From assembly GCA_041589455.1 (NCBI GenBank), contig JBFHVQ010000009.1, forward strand, positions 1 to 58,053: 58,053 nt of DNA. The letters are read 5' to 3'. Positions 8,885-18,011 of the stretch are shown one piece after another; position 1 is the first letter of the stretch, and each line of letters begins with the position of its first letter. The stretch is from SZUA-229 sp041589455 (lineage in GTDB: Bacteria; Pseudomonadota; Gammaproteobacteria; SZUA-229). The translations under genes were made by a program, and so were the position numbers. The notes beneath the pieces were generated by a model that saw only the letters and a list, made by a program, of their open reading frames with translations, was not told the origin of the DNA and ran no database searches.

Positions 8885-9706
8885 ATGGAAGATACACAAA
8901 CCTTAAAGCAACGCATTGCTGAGTTAGAACAGCAAAATAGCGACCTTAATATAGAACTAGCTACCGCTATCGAACATGGCGACTCTGTTGATGAAGAGTT
9001 ATTACTCATTAATGACCAGCTACTGGGCGAGATTGCAGAGCGCAAGAAAGCCCAGAAAACACTGGAGCAACTAACCACATTAATCAAACGTGAAAAACAG
9101 GATCTGGAACTTCTAGTAGAAGCCATTACAGATCACAGTGACCGCCTTGATTTACAACTGTTTGAACAGTTCAATGCAGCACAGATTGAATCTCTGACAG
9201 ATACTCTGACCCAGCTGGCTAATCGACGCCATTTCAACCAGCATATTCATGAAGAGTGGCGCCGATCTATTCGCTCCAAACAACCTCTTGCGCTTATCCT
9301 GATCGATGTTGATCACTTCAAGTTATATAATGACAACTATGGCCATACGATGGGTGATGAATGCCTTAAACATGTAGCCGCGGCAATGAAAGAGACTTGT
9401 ACACGATCCGTTGATTTTGTCTCAAGATATGGTGGCGAAGAGTACGCCATCGTCATTTCCAACTCTAACACCGAAGAAGCCGTTTATATCGCTGAAGCCT
9501 TACAACGAAATATTGCCAAGCTTGAAATCCCCCACAAAGGCTCTCTCACTAACGAATTTGTCACTGTTAGCATTGGCTTAGGCGTTCATACCCCTTCCAT
9601 AGGTGAACACGAAACTGACTTTATTAATCGTGTAGACCACTTACTATATGGTGCGAAACGAAAAGGTCGTAACTGTATTGAATATAAAGAATCTAACTAT
9701 TTTTAG
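8885..9706 (+). CDS. Diguanylate cyclase (coiled coil + GGDEF), SiaD-like
   Basis: Cytosolic enzyme predicted to make cyclic di-GMP from two GTP. The N-terminal 100 residues form a coiled coil (TLKQRIAELEQQNSDLNIEL and onward), as in Pseudomonas SiaD. The GGDEF domain occupies about residues 105-270, with the signature as GGEEY and the upstream motif LTDTLTQLANRR. An inhibitory RxxD site (RSVD) lies exactly five residues before GGEEY, so product inhibition is likely. It lacks a receiver or sensor domain. It is first of four tightly spaced genes (9, 11 and about 14-29 bases apart) encoding partner-switching regulators, which presumably control it. The ATG at 8885 was chosen; an in-frame TTG at 8870 is an alternative and neither has a strong ribosome binding site. 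Confidence 0.85.
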   Translation: MEDTQTLKQRIAELEQQNSDLNIELATAIEHGDSVDEELLLINDQLLGEIAERKKAQKTLEQLTTLIKREKQDLELLVEAITDHSDRLDLQLFEQFNAAQIESLTDTLTQLANRRHFNQHIHEEWRRSIRSKQPLALILIDVDHFKLYNDNYGHTMGDECLKHVAAAMKETCTRSVDFVSRYGGEEYAIVISNSNTEEAVYIAEALQRNIAKLEIPHKGSLTNEFVTVSIGLGVHTPSIGEHETDFINRVDHLLYGAKRKGRNCIEYKESNYF

Positions 9707-9715
9707 GAAAAATTC

Positions 9716-10288
9716 ATGAACGAAACTTTAGGGAGCTATGTAGAGATTGCAAATAGCGATGACATCGAGCAATTAAATCTTAGCTTTAGCCCTTCTTCAC
9801 TACCGCTCAAACAACGCTGGAGAAACAATGGACTTTCAGCAGATTTTCTTGGTGACTATGTAACTACTTTTTTTCCAAAAGATGACAGCGACCCTGAAAC
9901 CAGTATGCGCCAGGCAGAAATAAAAGGTAGTGTTGCATATATAGCCAATGAAGTATTAGAAAATGCCATGAAATACGCATATGACAATAATGATTCAATG
10001 ATCAGTATTTCTGTTTTTCTTTTAAAAGACAAAATCATTTTCAATGGAACCAACGATGTCGTAAAAGACCAGTTTGAACAACTTTCCAAAACAGCAAATG
10101 AGTTACTGGAGAACGACACAAACGAACTTTTTATTCAGCGAATGGAAGAAAACGCATTGAGTGATACCAGTGCCGGCCTGGGCTTGCTGACAATGATCAA
10201 TGACTATGACGCCAATATTGCCTGGAAGTACACATCCACTAGTAACGATGTAGTTAATGTTACCACTCAAGTAACAATTAAAATCTAA
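9716..10288 (+). CDS. slr1658-superfamily regulator with HATPase (anti-sigma-kinase-like) domain
   Basis: A 190-residue protein related to the GHKL ATPase/anti-sigma kinase group, matching the slr1658 superfamily by the N-terminal block SPSSLPLKQRWRNNGLSADF (residues 25-44). The ATP-binding N box is present as IANEVLENAMKYAYDNND (about 82-98, with the conserved E and N). A G-box-like SAGLGLL follows near residue 155. In partner-switching systems this protein is the Ser/Thr kinase or output-binding switch for a STAS partner. The next gene encodes exactly such a partner, and a SpoIIE phosphatase follows. SD-like AGGAAAA precedes the ATG. The target protein is unknown; the upstream cyclase is the simplest candidate. 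Confidence 0.75.
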   Translation: MNETLGSYVEIANSDDIEQLNLSFSPSSLPLKQRWRNNGLSADFLGDYVTTFFPKDDSDPETSMRQAEIKGSVAYIANEVLENAMKYAYDNNDSMISISVFLLKDKIIFNGTNDVVKDQFEQLSKTANELLENDTNELFIQRMEENALSDTSAGLGLLTMINDYDANIAWKYTSTSNDVVNVTTQVTIKI

Positions 10289-10299
10289 AGGTTTTTAAC

Positions 10300-10647
10300 A
10301 TGAAGTCCATAAACGACGAAAATTACACAGTAACACTAGATGAAGCCAATAGTGTTATCAACATTAATGGAATCTTGCGCCTCTCCGGTAACGCAGAATA
10401 CCAACCCATTATCGATTTATTAAACGAACTGCTTGAGTCTAAATCAGAAACGCTAACAATTAATGTAGAAAAACTTGATTTTCTAAATAGCTCAGGCATT
10501 GCGATGCTATCAAAATTTATGATTAGCGCACGTTCCAGAGAAAACACGTCAATTGTTATTAATGGATCAAACCAGATTCCATGGCAGGCCAAATCATTAA
10601 AAAACCTTCAACGCTTACTACCTAGCCTAGAGCTAAATTTTAATTAA
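10300..10647 (+). CDS. STAS-domain antagonist (slr1659-superfamily regulator)
   Basis: A 115-residue single STAS domain, as in anti-anti-sigma factors. The phosphorylation loop reads FLNSSGIAMLSKF (residues 61-73); by comparison with SpoIIAA, Ser65 is the expected phospho-acceptor, with the preceding Asp of the classical DSSG motif replaced by Asn. It starts 11 bases after the ATPase gene and ends before the SpoIIE phosphatase, giving kinase, substrate and phosphatase in one transcript. The expected behaviour is that the dephosphorylated form binds the ATPase or another target; this is inferred from the family. Confidence 0.75.
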   Translation: MKSINDENYTVTLDEANSVININGILRLSGNAEYQPIIDLLNELLESKSETLTINVEKLDFLNSSGIAMLSKFMISARSRENTSIVINGSNQIPWQAKSLKNLQRLLPSLELNFN

Positions 10648-10676
10648 GCAATCATAGATTATTGGTGCAGGACTGT

Positions 10677-12209
10677 ATGCAAAATTCAAACACGAGTTCG
10701 CTAGTAAATCGTCAAATAGCTTTAATACTATTTGGCTTCATTCTGGTTATGAGTATTGTTGGCGTTGCATCCAAAGTCGGCATTTCCAGCTTAAGCACCA
10801 ATAATCAACGATTCGAAAAAACGGTTCATAGAAACAATGAACAGTACAAGCAACTGGTTGTTATGAGTGATGCCATTCGAGATCGCATGCTTATTGTTTA
10901 TGACATTGTTCATAGTAATGATATTTTTGAAATTGATGAGCTCGCTGCAAAATCCAATGAAAAAGTACGCGTTTTTCTTGCAGCTCGAGATAAGCTGTCT
11001 AAGCTAGGCCTTACAGACGAACAAATGCAACAGCTGGATGAACAACGTAAGTTACTTGTTAAGGCACAAACTATTCTTAACAGCATAATTGAACAATCAC
11101 TTAACGAACAGGCATTGGATTCACTGTCAAACATACAGGACGCCCGCCAGGCCAATACAGTAGTACTCCAGTCACTACTCGACATGCAAAACTACCAGAA
11201 CAGCCAGGCAAAACAGGAGCTTGAAAACGCTAAAGAGTTGACGCGTGAATCCGGTGATTCGATCTTCTTACTGGCAATTGCAGCTGTGTTGTTAAGTGCC
11301 ATTGTAGTCGGCATCATCATTCGCCATATGCGCACTCAGGGGCAGGCTCTCGACACCGCACTGCGTCAACTTGAAGATAATAATCAACAACTTGAAGCCA
11401 GGGTTAAAACTCGAACTGAAGAGCTGCTTACCATGAAAGCAGATAACATGCGGATGACAGCAGAACTGGATGTGGGACGCCAGATTCAAAGCATTATTCT
11501 ACCCACTGCGCAGGAGCTATGCAATGAGCCTTCACTTGATATAGCAGCCTTTATGGAACCCGCTGATGAAGTAGGCGGTGATTACTACGATGTATTAAAG
11601 CATGACAATGGCACTTATATTTGCATTGGTGATGTCACAGGTCATGGACTGGAAAGTGGTGTGCTCATGCTAATGACACAGAGTTCTGTTCGCAGCCAGC
11701 TTGAGCACTCCAGCAAAGACATTACCACCATCCTCTCGCGTGTTAATGAAACTCTGTATAAAAACCTGCAACGCATGAAAAGCGACAAACACCTGACCTT
11801 ATCATTACTTAATTATAAACAGGCCAATGGTCATGCAGAACTTCAATTATGTGGCCAACATGAATCTATGATAATAGTGCGTTCAAATGGCAGCATAGAA
11901 GAAATTGACACTGACGCTCTCGGCTTTCCGGCTGGACTTGTCGAATCAATTGAAGAGTATGTAGCCAAAACAACTGTACCACTAATGAAAGATGACGTTG
12001 CTGTTCTATATACCGACGGCATAACAGAAGCCGCTGACATGAAACATAATTTATACGGTATTGAACGTTTAAAAAACGTCATATCTACTAACCGACAGGC
12101 ATCTGCAGAACACATTAAAAACAATATAATTGAATCTGTAAAACAACACATCGACAAACAAACTGTATTTGACGATCTAACCCTTGTGGTTTTAAAGCAG
12201 GTTGCCTAA
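10677..12209 (+). CDS. Membrane-bound PP2C/SpoIIE-type Ser/Thr phosphatase, SiaA-like
   Basis: About 510 residues. One helix near the N-terminus (ALILFGFILVMSIVGVAS), a helical periplasmic sensor of roughly 165 residues, a second helix (IFLLAIAAVLLSAIVVGIII), then a cytosolic coiled coil and a SpoIIE phosphatase domain (about residues 255-510). Metal-binding acidic residues are visible in EPADEVGGDYYDV, IGDVTGHGLESG and the closing DDLTLVV. The architecture parallels Pseudomonas SiaA, which dephosphorylates a partner so that cyclase activity changes. The ATG at 10677 has AGGA just upstream; TTG 10662 and GTG 10665 are in-frame alternatives. The periplasmic domain should receive the signal that drives the operon's switch; the ligand is unknown. 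Confidence 0.8.
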   Translation: MQNSNTSSLVNRQIALILFGFILVMSIVGVASKVGISSLSTNNQRFEKTVHRNNEQYKQLVVMSDAIRDRMLIVYDIVHSNDIFEIDELAAKSNEKVRVFLAARDKLSKLGLTDEQMQQLDEQRKLLVKAQTILNSIIEQSLNEQALDSLSNIQDARQANTVVLQSLLDMQNYQNSQAKQELENAKELTRESGDSIFLLAIAAVLLSAIVVGIIIRHMRTQGQALDTALRQLEDNNQQLEARVKTRTEELLTMKADNMRMTAELDVGRQIQSIILPTAQELCNEPSLDIAAFMEPADEVGGDYYDVLKHDNGTYICIGDVTGHGLESGVLMLMTQSSVRSQLEHSSKDITTILSRVNETLYKNLQRMKSDKHLTLSLLNYKQANGHAELQLCGQHESMIIVRSNGSIEEIDTDALGFPAGLVESIEEYVAKTTVPLMKDDVAVLYTDGITEAADMKHNLYGIERLKNVISTNRQASAEHIKNNIIESVKQHIDKQTVFDDLTLVVLKQVA

Positions 12210-12709
12210 CCCATCACTTACAACACTCTTGCATAACATAATAATATATATTTATGTATTGATCACACTTCCTGTAGATCACCTCTCATGACTATTTTAT
12301 TAATAACGTGTGATTTTAACCAGGCACACAAACCTTAGACCAATTGATCTTTAAAAGTCACATTAAGACCAGCTACACTAAATACCCAAGCTTAATTAGT
12401 GATATCGCACTATAATCGTTATTTTAACAACGACAGATTCGTCTTACTCTTAACAGGACAGCATTCACACAGAGAAAAGGTCTTCCCGTCACAATATAAT
12501 CAAGCATTACCCCTCTCCTTTAAACACATGATTCATACGACAAATTCCCCCAACTCATCAACCTTAGTCAACTGGCTAATTCTTCACAGTATGACTTTAA
12601 CAGCCTCACTCATTGCCTATCATATTAAAGAAGAGTAAAATTCAATTTATTCACACAATGGCTCACCCGCTCTTTATATCAGCCGCTAGACAAAACAGGT
12701 ATTTCAAAT
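12210..12709. other. AT-rich intergenic region, no gene supported
   Basis: An open frame of 79 codons exists at 12399-12638 (+), but its composition is unlike a folded protein and it lacks a ribosome binding site, so I do not call it. No terminator of standard form was seen after the SpoIIE gene. Confidence 0.5.
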
Positions 12710-12925
12710 ATGGCTTTAGATCAACTCGAAGCATTTTTAAGAAAAATGCAGTCAGAACCTGAACTTAAAAATCAAGTACTTGCCACATCAACAGCCGATG
12801 ATGTGGCACAAATAGCCCTCAAACTTGGATTTGAATTCTCAGGTGATGAATTATTGAGATTTTCAGGCCGAAAGGTTGGAAAAGTCACCGTAAAGAAAAA
12901 TGACCTTCCTGGCGAGTACAATTAA
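12710..12925 (+). CDS. Nif11-like leader-type small protein (possible RiPP precursor, orphan)
   Basis: A 71-residue protein whose first 50 residues match the Nif11 domain: LDQLEAFLRKMQSEPELKNQV, then the DDVAQIALKLGFEFSGDEL pattern. This domain occurs as the leader of nitrile-hydratase-like/Nif11 ribosomal peptide precursors and in small cyanobacterial and proteobacterial proteins. The tail after residue 50 (FSGRKVGKVTVKKNDLPGEYN) has no Cys and no Gly-Gly cleavage site, so it is not a typical lanthipeptide precursor. No modifying enzyme or peptidase-ABC transporter lies nearby. AGGTAT precedes the ATG. Function is open: an orphan precursor, or a small protein using the fold differently. Confidence 0.75.
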   Translation: MALDQLEAFLRKMQSEPELKNQVLATSTADDVAQIALKLGFEFSGDELLRFSGRKVGKVTVKKNDLPGEYN

Positions 12926-13283
12926 ATGTACTCTCCATTTTTGTTCACTAGTGATATAAAAACCAGCGCATACATAAAAGAACAATACTAGATGCATATC
13001 AACAGATTCCATCAATCTCGAATTTGCACCTTGATAAACGCACCCACATTAACAATTAAACACTATCTCCCTCTTAATTCAATAAGCACTTTCTAATTTA
13101 CCTTCTGATTTATTACGTAAATTTCATATTACTTCTCATCATTACTGCCAAATTGACTATACAAAAATCACATCTATACTTTATCTCTTAACTTATAAAA
13201 CAATTAGCAATCATATAATCAAGTACGAGCCCTTGGTTGTGAAATATAAAAATATTCTTTACATAGATTATACATCCACATTA
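12926..13283. other. AT-rich intergenic region before the TonB receptor
   Basis: No gene or clear regulatory motif was found in about 350 bases. The sequence is very AT-rich. I looked for a Fur-box-like palindrome near the receptor start and did not find a convincing one. A B12-riboswitch core was also not apparent. Confidence 0.4.
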
Positions 13284-15335
13284 ATGCATCACATTAAAGA
13301 ATCATTTTCTAATCTTTTTTACTTTTTTAATTCTATTTCTCATCAACTTACAGTTCTAGTACTATGCGGAATCTCACTTGCACCTTACAATGTGATAGCC
13401 CGTAATAATAATGTAAGTGATCATATTAGCTTCGAAGAATTGCTAAAATACTCAATTGAGGATCTCTTAGACATCAATATAACAACCGCCTCAAAATTTC
13501 AGGAAAAATCTTACGAAGCGCCTTCTGTAGTCTCCGTCATAACTGAAAATGACATCCTCAAATATGGTGCAAATAAACTAGTCGATATTCTCGCACGTGT
13601 ACCTGGCCTCTACATGACTGGTACATATGCTTTTAATCAAAACGTTATTTCTATTCGTGGAGATCAGTCAATACATTATAACCACCGAGTTTTACTCCTT
13701 CTTAATGGCAGGCCATTTCGCGACACTATTTGGGGAGGTAAAGATGAAAATTTCCTGTCTGGATTTCCCATTAGCCTAATTCAACGTATAGAAATCATTC
13801 GCGGACCAGGATCTGTACTGTATGGTTCAAATGCCTCTAATGGCGTTATTAACGTCATTACAAAGCCGACCACCGAAAACACCTCCGGAACGATAAAAGT
13901 AACCACAGGCTCATTTGAAGGCCGAGGAGTTGAGGCGACAGGCCACAGAACGTTAGGTGATCTGGATATAGTTGGTGGCTTTTATGGATTCAAAAACACT
14001 GGATGGGAAAAAACCGCCACAGATGAAGTCGGCACGACAGGAAATGTAAATTACTCTGAAGACCATCTGAATATTTTTGGTCAGCTTTTGTATAAAAACT
14101 TTTCAGCCAATACATTCATCTCAACCAGAAAGCAAACTGACTTTGGTGCAACTACTCATTTCCCATTTCTTACACGGGATGTTGATCGCTATCTTGTTGA
14201 TATTGGGTACAGCATGACCCTATCACAGGAATGGAGCGCAGATATCAATTTAACTTATAATCGATTCGAACAGCTTTTCCCATCCGGCGGTGAAATTCTA
14301 AAAATATTAGCTGAAAGTCGGTTGATTGATACCAGCGTAATATATACACCATCTGAGAACTTTAATTTTGTCACCGGGCTACAAGCAGACAATCACAAGG
14401 GATTTTATGGCAAGATTGATCCATTAAAACTACACATACCTCCATATGATGAATGGTGGTATCAGGCTTATGCTCAAGCCAGTTGGTGGCCAAAACAGGA
14501 CCTTAAACTAGTACTTGGCGCACAGTTAAATAAAATTGAGAACAATGATGCCGTGACTGTACCCAGAGCAGCCATTATTTACTCATTTAATAACCGATGG
14601 CATATTAAACTTTTATCAGGTCAAGCCTATCGAGGCCCCAATTCCCTGGAAAGAAATGTTGTAGTACCAGGTCCAGTAATAGGCGACCCATTAACCTTGA
14701 TAGGAAACCCTATGCTTAATTCTGAGACCGTCAAAACAACGGAATTTCAGATAAATCACCATCAGAGTAATATCACAGCGAGTTTAGCTGCTTTTATCAG
14801 CAATCAAAAAGACCAGATAACAAGAAGCGGATCAAGCCCTGTAAGCTTTATTAATACTGGCAGAATTAAATTCAAAGGAATGGAGCTAGAGATGAAATAC
14901 TCACCGATTGAGTCATTAGATATTGATACTTCTTACCTGCACCAGACTAACGAACGACTGGATGGTGTGAAGAACTCCACCCTGATACCCAATGACATAT
15001 GGAAAATTGGAGCCTCATATAGATCTAAACTAGGCGTTACTGCGGGCATATTCAATACTCATATTGGGAAAGCACAGGATAATGTAATTTTAAATCCGAC
15101 CAGATCATTAGTAAATCCACAAGCAAAATCCTATAATGACCTAAGTTTAAATATTACTTTTGATCTGAACAAACTTGCCAACTTGAATAAAAAGTACAAC
15201 CCTTCCTTCAGCTTGTACACTACAAATCTGTTAGATGAAGACGTATATACACCTGAAATTGGTCGCAAGAAGATCAACACAGTACCACTGGTAGCAGGAC
15301 GAGCTGTATTTGCTTCATTCAATATGGAGTTTTAG
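13284..15335 (+). CDS. TonB-dependent outer-membrane receptor
   Basis: Outer-membrane gated channel for an iron chelate, cobalamin or similar ligand, driven by TonB. The 683 residues contain a signal peptide (hydrophobic stretch LTVLVLCGISLAPYNVIA), a TonB-box region near ITTASKF, the plug domain (about residues 60-190, with APSVVSVITENDIL, LARVPGLYM, SIRGDQS, RIEIIRGPGSVLYGSNASNG) and a 22-strand barrel with an aromatic C-terminus (VFASFNMEF). The start is ambiguous: the open frame reaches TTG 13233 and GTG 13239, but the ATG at 13284 gives the better signal peptide length. No partner permease or siderophore gene is adjacent, so the substrate is unknown. The plug beginning with 'SIEDLLDINITTASK' is typical of a subgroup often annotated as BtuB/colicin-type receptors. 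Confidence 0.9.
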   Translation: MHHIKESFSNLFYFFNSISHQLTVLVLCGISLAPYNVIARNNNVSDHISFEELLKYSIEDLLDINITTASKFQEKSYEAPSVVSVITENDILKYGANKLVDILARVPGLYMTGTYAFNQNVISIRGDQSIHYNHRVLLLLNGRPFRDTIWGGKDENFLSGFPISLIQRIEIIRGPGSVLYGSNASNGVINVITKPTTENTSGTIKVTTGSFEGRGVEATGHRTLGDLDIVGGFYGFKNTGWEKTATDEVGTTGNVNYSEDHLNIFGQLLYKNFSANTFISTRKQTDFGATTHFPFLTRDVDRYLVDIGYSMTLSQEWSADINLTYNRFEQLFPSGGEILKILAESRLIDTSVIYTPSENFNFVTGLQADNHKGFYGKIDPLKLHIPPYDEWWYQAYAQASWWPKQDLKLVLGAQLNKIENNDAVTVPRAAIIYSFNNRWHIKLLSGQAYRGPNSLERNVVVPGPVIGDPLTLIGNPMLNSETVKTTEFQINHHQSNITASLAAFISNQKDQITRSGSSPVSFINTGRIKFKGMELEMKYSPIESLDIDTSYLHQTNERLDGVKNSTLIPNDIWKIGASYRSKLGVTAGIFNTHIGKAQDNVILNPTRSLVNPQAKSYNDLSLNITFDLNKLANLNKKYNPSFSLYTTNLLDEDVYTPEIGRKKINTVPLVAGRAVFASFNMEF

Positions 15336-15788
15336 GTTATAAAAACAGTGACTATCAAACATAAAACACATATAACTCTTCTCAAACTCGCCCAACAACG
15401 ACATACTGAAGCCAGAAAAATTCGTTAATTTACACCTCGGCTTAACAGAAAAGATCATTCTCCTCAATCATGCCATAACGCTCCCTTCCTATTAAAATAT
15501 GGATAAGAAAAGAACGCCATAACTCACATCATGAATAAACAAACTATCTTATACATAGTCCATCGTTATCTTGTAAATTCATATCAAAACACGAATGAAA
15601 ATTCTCATCATTAGAATCAAATTTCAATATCACCTTGCCTGATAAATTTTAATGAAAGCATTCTATATCTGAGGCTCGACAATCTGTTAACTCATACAAA
15701 CTCATAATTATCCACACACGCTACACAATACACAAATTGTGTGTTACCAACTCCATCTAAGTCGAGTAGATGTTTGTCATAACGATAA
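15336..15788. other. Intergenic region, nothing firm
   Basis: This gap separates the receptor gene from the convergent arfB. Open frames here on both strands only run into arfB in other frames. A small inverted repeat, ACACAAT (15723-15729) with ATTGTGT (15736-15742), lies 50 bases past the arfB stop but lacks a U-run. Confidence 0.4.
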
Positions 15789-16202
15789 TCAACAACTGAT
15801 TTTTCGCCTAAGCTTCTTATCCATACCACGACGTGTTTTACTATCCATTCGACGCCGTTTTGAGGCGCGTGAGGGACTGGTATCAATGCGTTTTTTTTGG
15901 ACCACACCAACACCTTGTATCATTTCAACCAAACGCTCAATTGCTGCTTGTCTGTTTTTATCCTGTGTTCGATGCTGTTGTGCTTTAATAACTATTACAC
16001 CATCGCGCGTGATACGTTTATCATTCAGGTGTAGCAGCCTATGCTTATAGAAATCGGTTAAATGTGAAGCGTTTATATCGAATCGCAAATGAATCGCACT
16101 GGAGACTTTATTAACATTCTGCCCACCAGCACCCTGGGAACGAATTGCTGTAATTTCTATATCAGCATCTGGAATACTCAGACTTCTTGAAATAACAATC
16201 AT
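15789..16202 (-). CDS. arfB: Alternative ribosome-rescue peptidyl-tRNA hydrolase ArfB (YaeJ)
   Basis: Rescues ribosomes stalled at mRNA 3' ends by inserting its basic tail in the empty mRNA channel and hydrolysing peptidyl-tRNA. The 137 residues show the release-factor GGQ motif at residues 26-28 (RSQGAGGQNVNKVSSAIHLR) and a lysine/arginine-rich C-terminal tail (SKRRRMDSKTRRGMDKKLRR) that is the channel-binding part. Length and layout match the family. It is followed leftward by non-coding DNA and preceded by the DUF502 gene 24 bases upstream on the same strand, so the two may share a transcript. Confidence 0.92.
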   Translation of the reverse strand: MIVISRSLSIPDADIEITAIRSQGAGGQNVNKVSSAIHLRFDINASHLTDFYKHRLLHLNDKRITRDGVIVIKAQQHRTQDKNRQAAIERLVEMIQGVGVVQKKRIDTSPSRASKRRRMDSKTRRGMDKKLRRKISC

Positions 16203-16226
16203 CAGCTTAGCCAGTATTACACACGA

Positions 16227-16808
16227 TCAATTCTTGCCCGTTATTCCAGCGGTCAATACAAATCGCATAGCTTCATCCATACTCATATCACATTCCGTGA
16301 TATTTTCTCGTGGGACCAGCACAGTAAAACCACCAATCATATAACTCATGGGTATATAAACCAGAACACTTTTTTCTGTTGCGAATGAATTTGGCAAACG
16401 CGAATCATCTTTCTGGGTAACAAAACCAATCACACTCATACCATTATAATTAACCGTGACTACCTTTCCAAAGTCATTCTCTTTAGGCGAGAAGAAATCA
16501 AACAGATCTCTAATCGCCCTGTAGATGGTTTTTATTAAAGGCAACCTATATAAAATTTGCTCACCAAAATTAAACAGCTGCCTAACAATTATGGCATTCA
16601 TCAACAGGCCCACAATAAAAACCACCAGAATGCCTGCAATCATACCTAAACCAGGAAAATAGATCGCCTCTGGTAGCACCCATCGTAGAGCTGCACCCAT
16701 TACCTCTTCAGATGTAACTGATAACCAGTAAAGAAGATATATCGTTAATACAATAGGTAACAGGGTAATAAAACCTGTTATTAACGTTTTACTGATTGCT
16801 TTAAACAT
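16227..16808 (-). CDS. DUF502 family inner-membrane protein
   Basis: A 193-residue membrane protein of conserved but unknown function. Two long helices (ITGFITLLPIVLTIYLLYWL near residues 10-30 and MIAGILVVFIVGLLMNAII near 56-75) are followed by the family block GEQILYRLPLIKTIYRAIRD (about 82-101) and a soluble C-terminal domain with VLVYIPMSYMIGGFTVLVP. It sits between a receiver-domain gene and arfB, all leftward. No function can be assigned. Confidence 0.85.
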   Translation of the reverse strand: MFKAISKTLITGFITLLPIVLTIYLLYWLSVTSEEVMGAALRWVLPEAIYFPGLGMIAGILVVFIVGLLMNAIIVRQLFNFGEQILYRLPLIKTIYRAIRDLFDFFSPKENDFGKVVTVNYNGMSVIGFVTQKDDSRLPNSFATEKSVLVYIPMSYMIGGFTVLVPRENITECDMSMDEAMRFVLTAGITGKN

Positions 16809-16903
16809 AGAAATCCCAACTGTGTATCAGCCAAATAATTCACTGATCATTGTACGACAAGAAGCTTACAGACATGAGAATTTTTTAGACAGGCAAATGA
16901 GAT

Positions 16904-17314
16904 TTAGTTTGAGCCTGAAACCTCTGGATATAATTGCTCTAACTTTTCCATAATAGTCACTTCCTTGAAGGGTTTGACGATATAGTGCTGAACACCCGCT
17001 TGAATCGCCGCTCTTACCTTTTGTGTTTCTGCTACAGAAGTCACCAAAACAAAAGGTATCTGTGAGTAAGCCTGCTGCTCACGAAGCTCCTCAAAGAACT
17101 CTAATCCCGTCTTATTCGGCATTTCCCAGTCACAGAATATCAGATCGACTTCATGTGTATTCAGCTGCTTTGTAGCAGCCTTGGCATCCGCAGCCTCATA
17201 TATACGTGCCACACCAAAACTTTTTAATATACAGACCAGTAGCGACCGCATAGATGGAGCATCATCCACCACCAATATTCTACTCTTCCTAATCTCTGTA
17301 GGTAACTTGTGCAT
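16904..17314 (-). CDS. Single-domain CheY-like response regulator
   Basis: A 136-residue receiver domain with no output domain. The acidic pocket is seen in ILVVDDAPSMR, the phospho-acceptor Asp in LIFCDWEMPNKTG, the conserved Thr/Ser in VLVTSVAE and the Lys in YIVKPF. The start is set at the ATG at 17314, where GGAGAG lies three bases upstream; the longer open frame to 17407 lacks that support. DW*MP*-type receivers of this kind often act in chemotaxis or as phosphorelay intermediates. No kinase gene is adjacent; three other kinases are elsewhere in the window. Confidence 0.85.
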   Translation of the reverse strand: MHKLPTEIRKSRILVVDDAPSMRSLLVCILKSFGVARIYEAADAKAATKQLNTHEVDLIFCDWEMPNKTGLEFFEELREQQAYSQIPFVLVTSVAETQKVRAAIQAGVQHYIVKPFKEVTIMEKLEQLYPEVSGSN

Positions 17315-17410
17315 ATTCTCTCCGCCCTTTTCTATAGCATTGAGTATAGACAATGGTATCTTTTTTTCCTGCCATTTTACTGGATTTATCATCCAGCCAC
17401 GAGTCACATC

Positions 17411-17941
17411 TCAATGGTGAACGTCTACTTTTATTAAGGCTGCAAGAAAAATAAATACTGCGTTGATTAACAAAGCCACGGACAATATCATCAGAGCCTC
17501 TGCCATAGTCACGCCAAACATCAATTCAGGGGTATAACCACAGGATGCATCAACGCGATAGAGCCAGGGCAACCATTTATCAAGCGCCAGCCAGCTCGGC
17601 ATTCCGAGATCAAAGCCGCAGTTTCTGAAGACAAATCCACGCTCTGTTCCTAACAACAAATAACTTCTTTCTGCGAGCCCTGACGCCACCACAATCACTA
17701 ATAGATTTGCCAGGTGTAAAACTAATCCGGATCTTTTTAATAAAGCCATTATCACAGAAATCATTAACAACAAACTCAACCATAACCGCACCTGAATACA
17801 TAATACACAAGGCCACTCTTCCAGCACATATTGATAATAAAGCGCTGACGCCAGCAATGAAAAAGACATAATTGCCAGAAACAGCCAGTACAGCCGACTG
17901 GTAGAAAGCTGATTAAGTTTTACCAACCACGGGTTATTCAT
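17411..17941 (-). CDS. DsbB-family disulfide bond formation protein
   Basis: Inner-membrane quinone reductase that reoxidises DsbA-type thiol oxidases. The 176 residues show four helices; the quinone-proximal pair is Cys45-Val-Leu-Cys48 (WPCVLCIQVR), and the periplasmic loop pair is Cys108 and Cys134 with PSWLALDKWLPWLYRVDASC between them. This loop with the MPSWLALDKWLP segment is a hallmark of DsbB homologues. It overlaps no gene; the receiver-domain gene follows 96 bases downstream on the same strand. No DsbA gene is in view. Confidence 0.85.
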   Translation of the reverse strand: MNNPWLVKLNQLSTSRLYWLFLAIMSFSLLASALYYQYVLEEWPCVLCIQVRLWLSLLLMISVIMALLKRSGLVLHLANLLVIVVASGLAERSYLLLGTERGFVFRNCGFDLGMPSWLALDKWLPWLYRVDASCGYTPELMFGVTMAEALMILSVALLINAVFIFLAALIKVDVHH

Positions 17942-18011
17942 AGAAAACCTTTAATTTTATATATTTATTTTTTCAGTGTTTTCTCAGTAGTGCACACACA
18001 CTTGAGTGTCA

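Noticed and set aside
12399..12638. 79-codon open frame between the SpoIIE gene and the Nif11-like gene
   Set aside because: No ribosome binding site, no recognisable family, and composition typical of translated AT-rich spacer.
15692..16050. Open frames on both strands around arfB
   Set aside because: They are other-frame readings of arfB and its flank; only the GGQ-containing frame is conserved.
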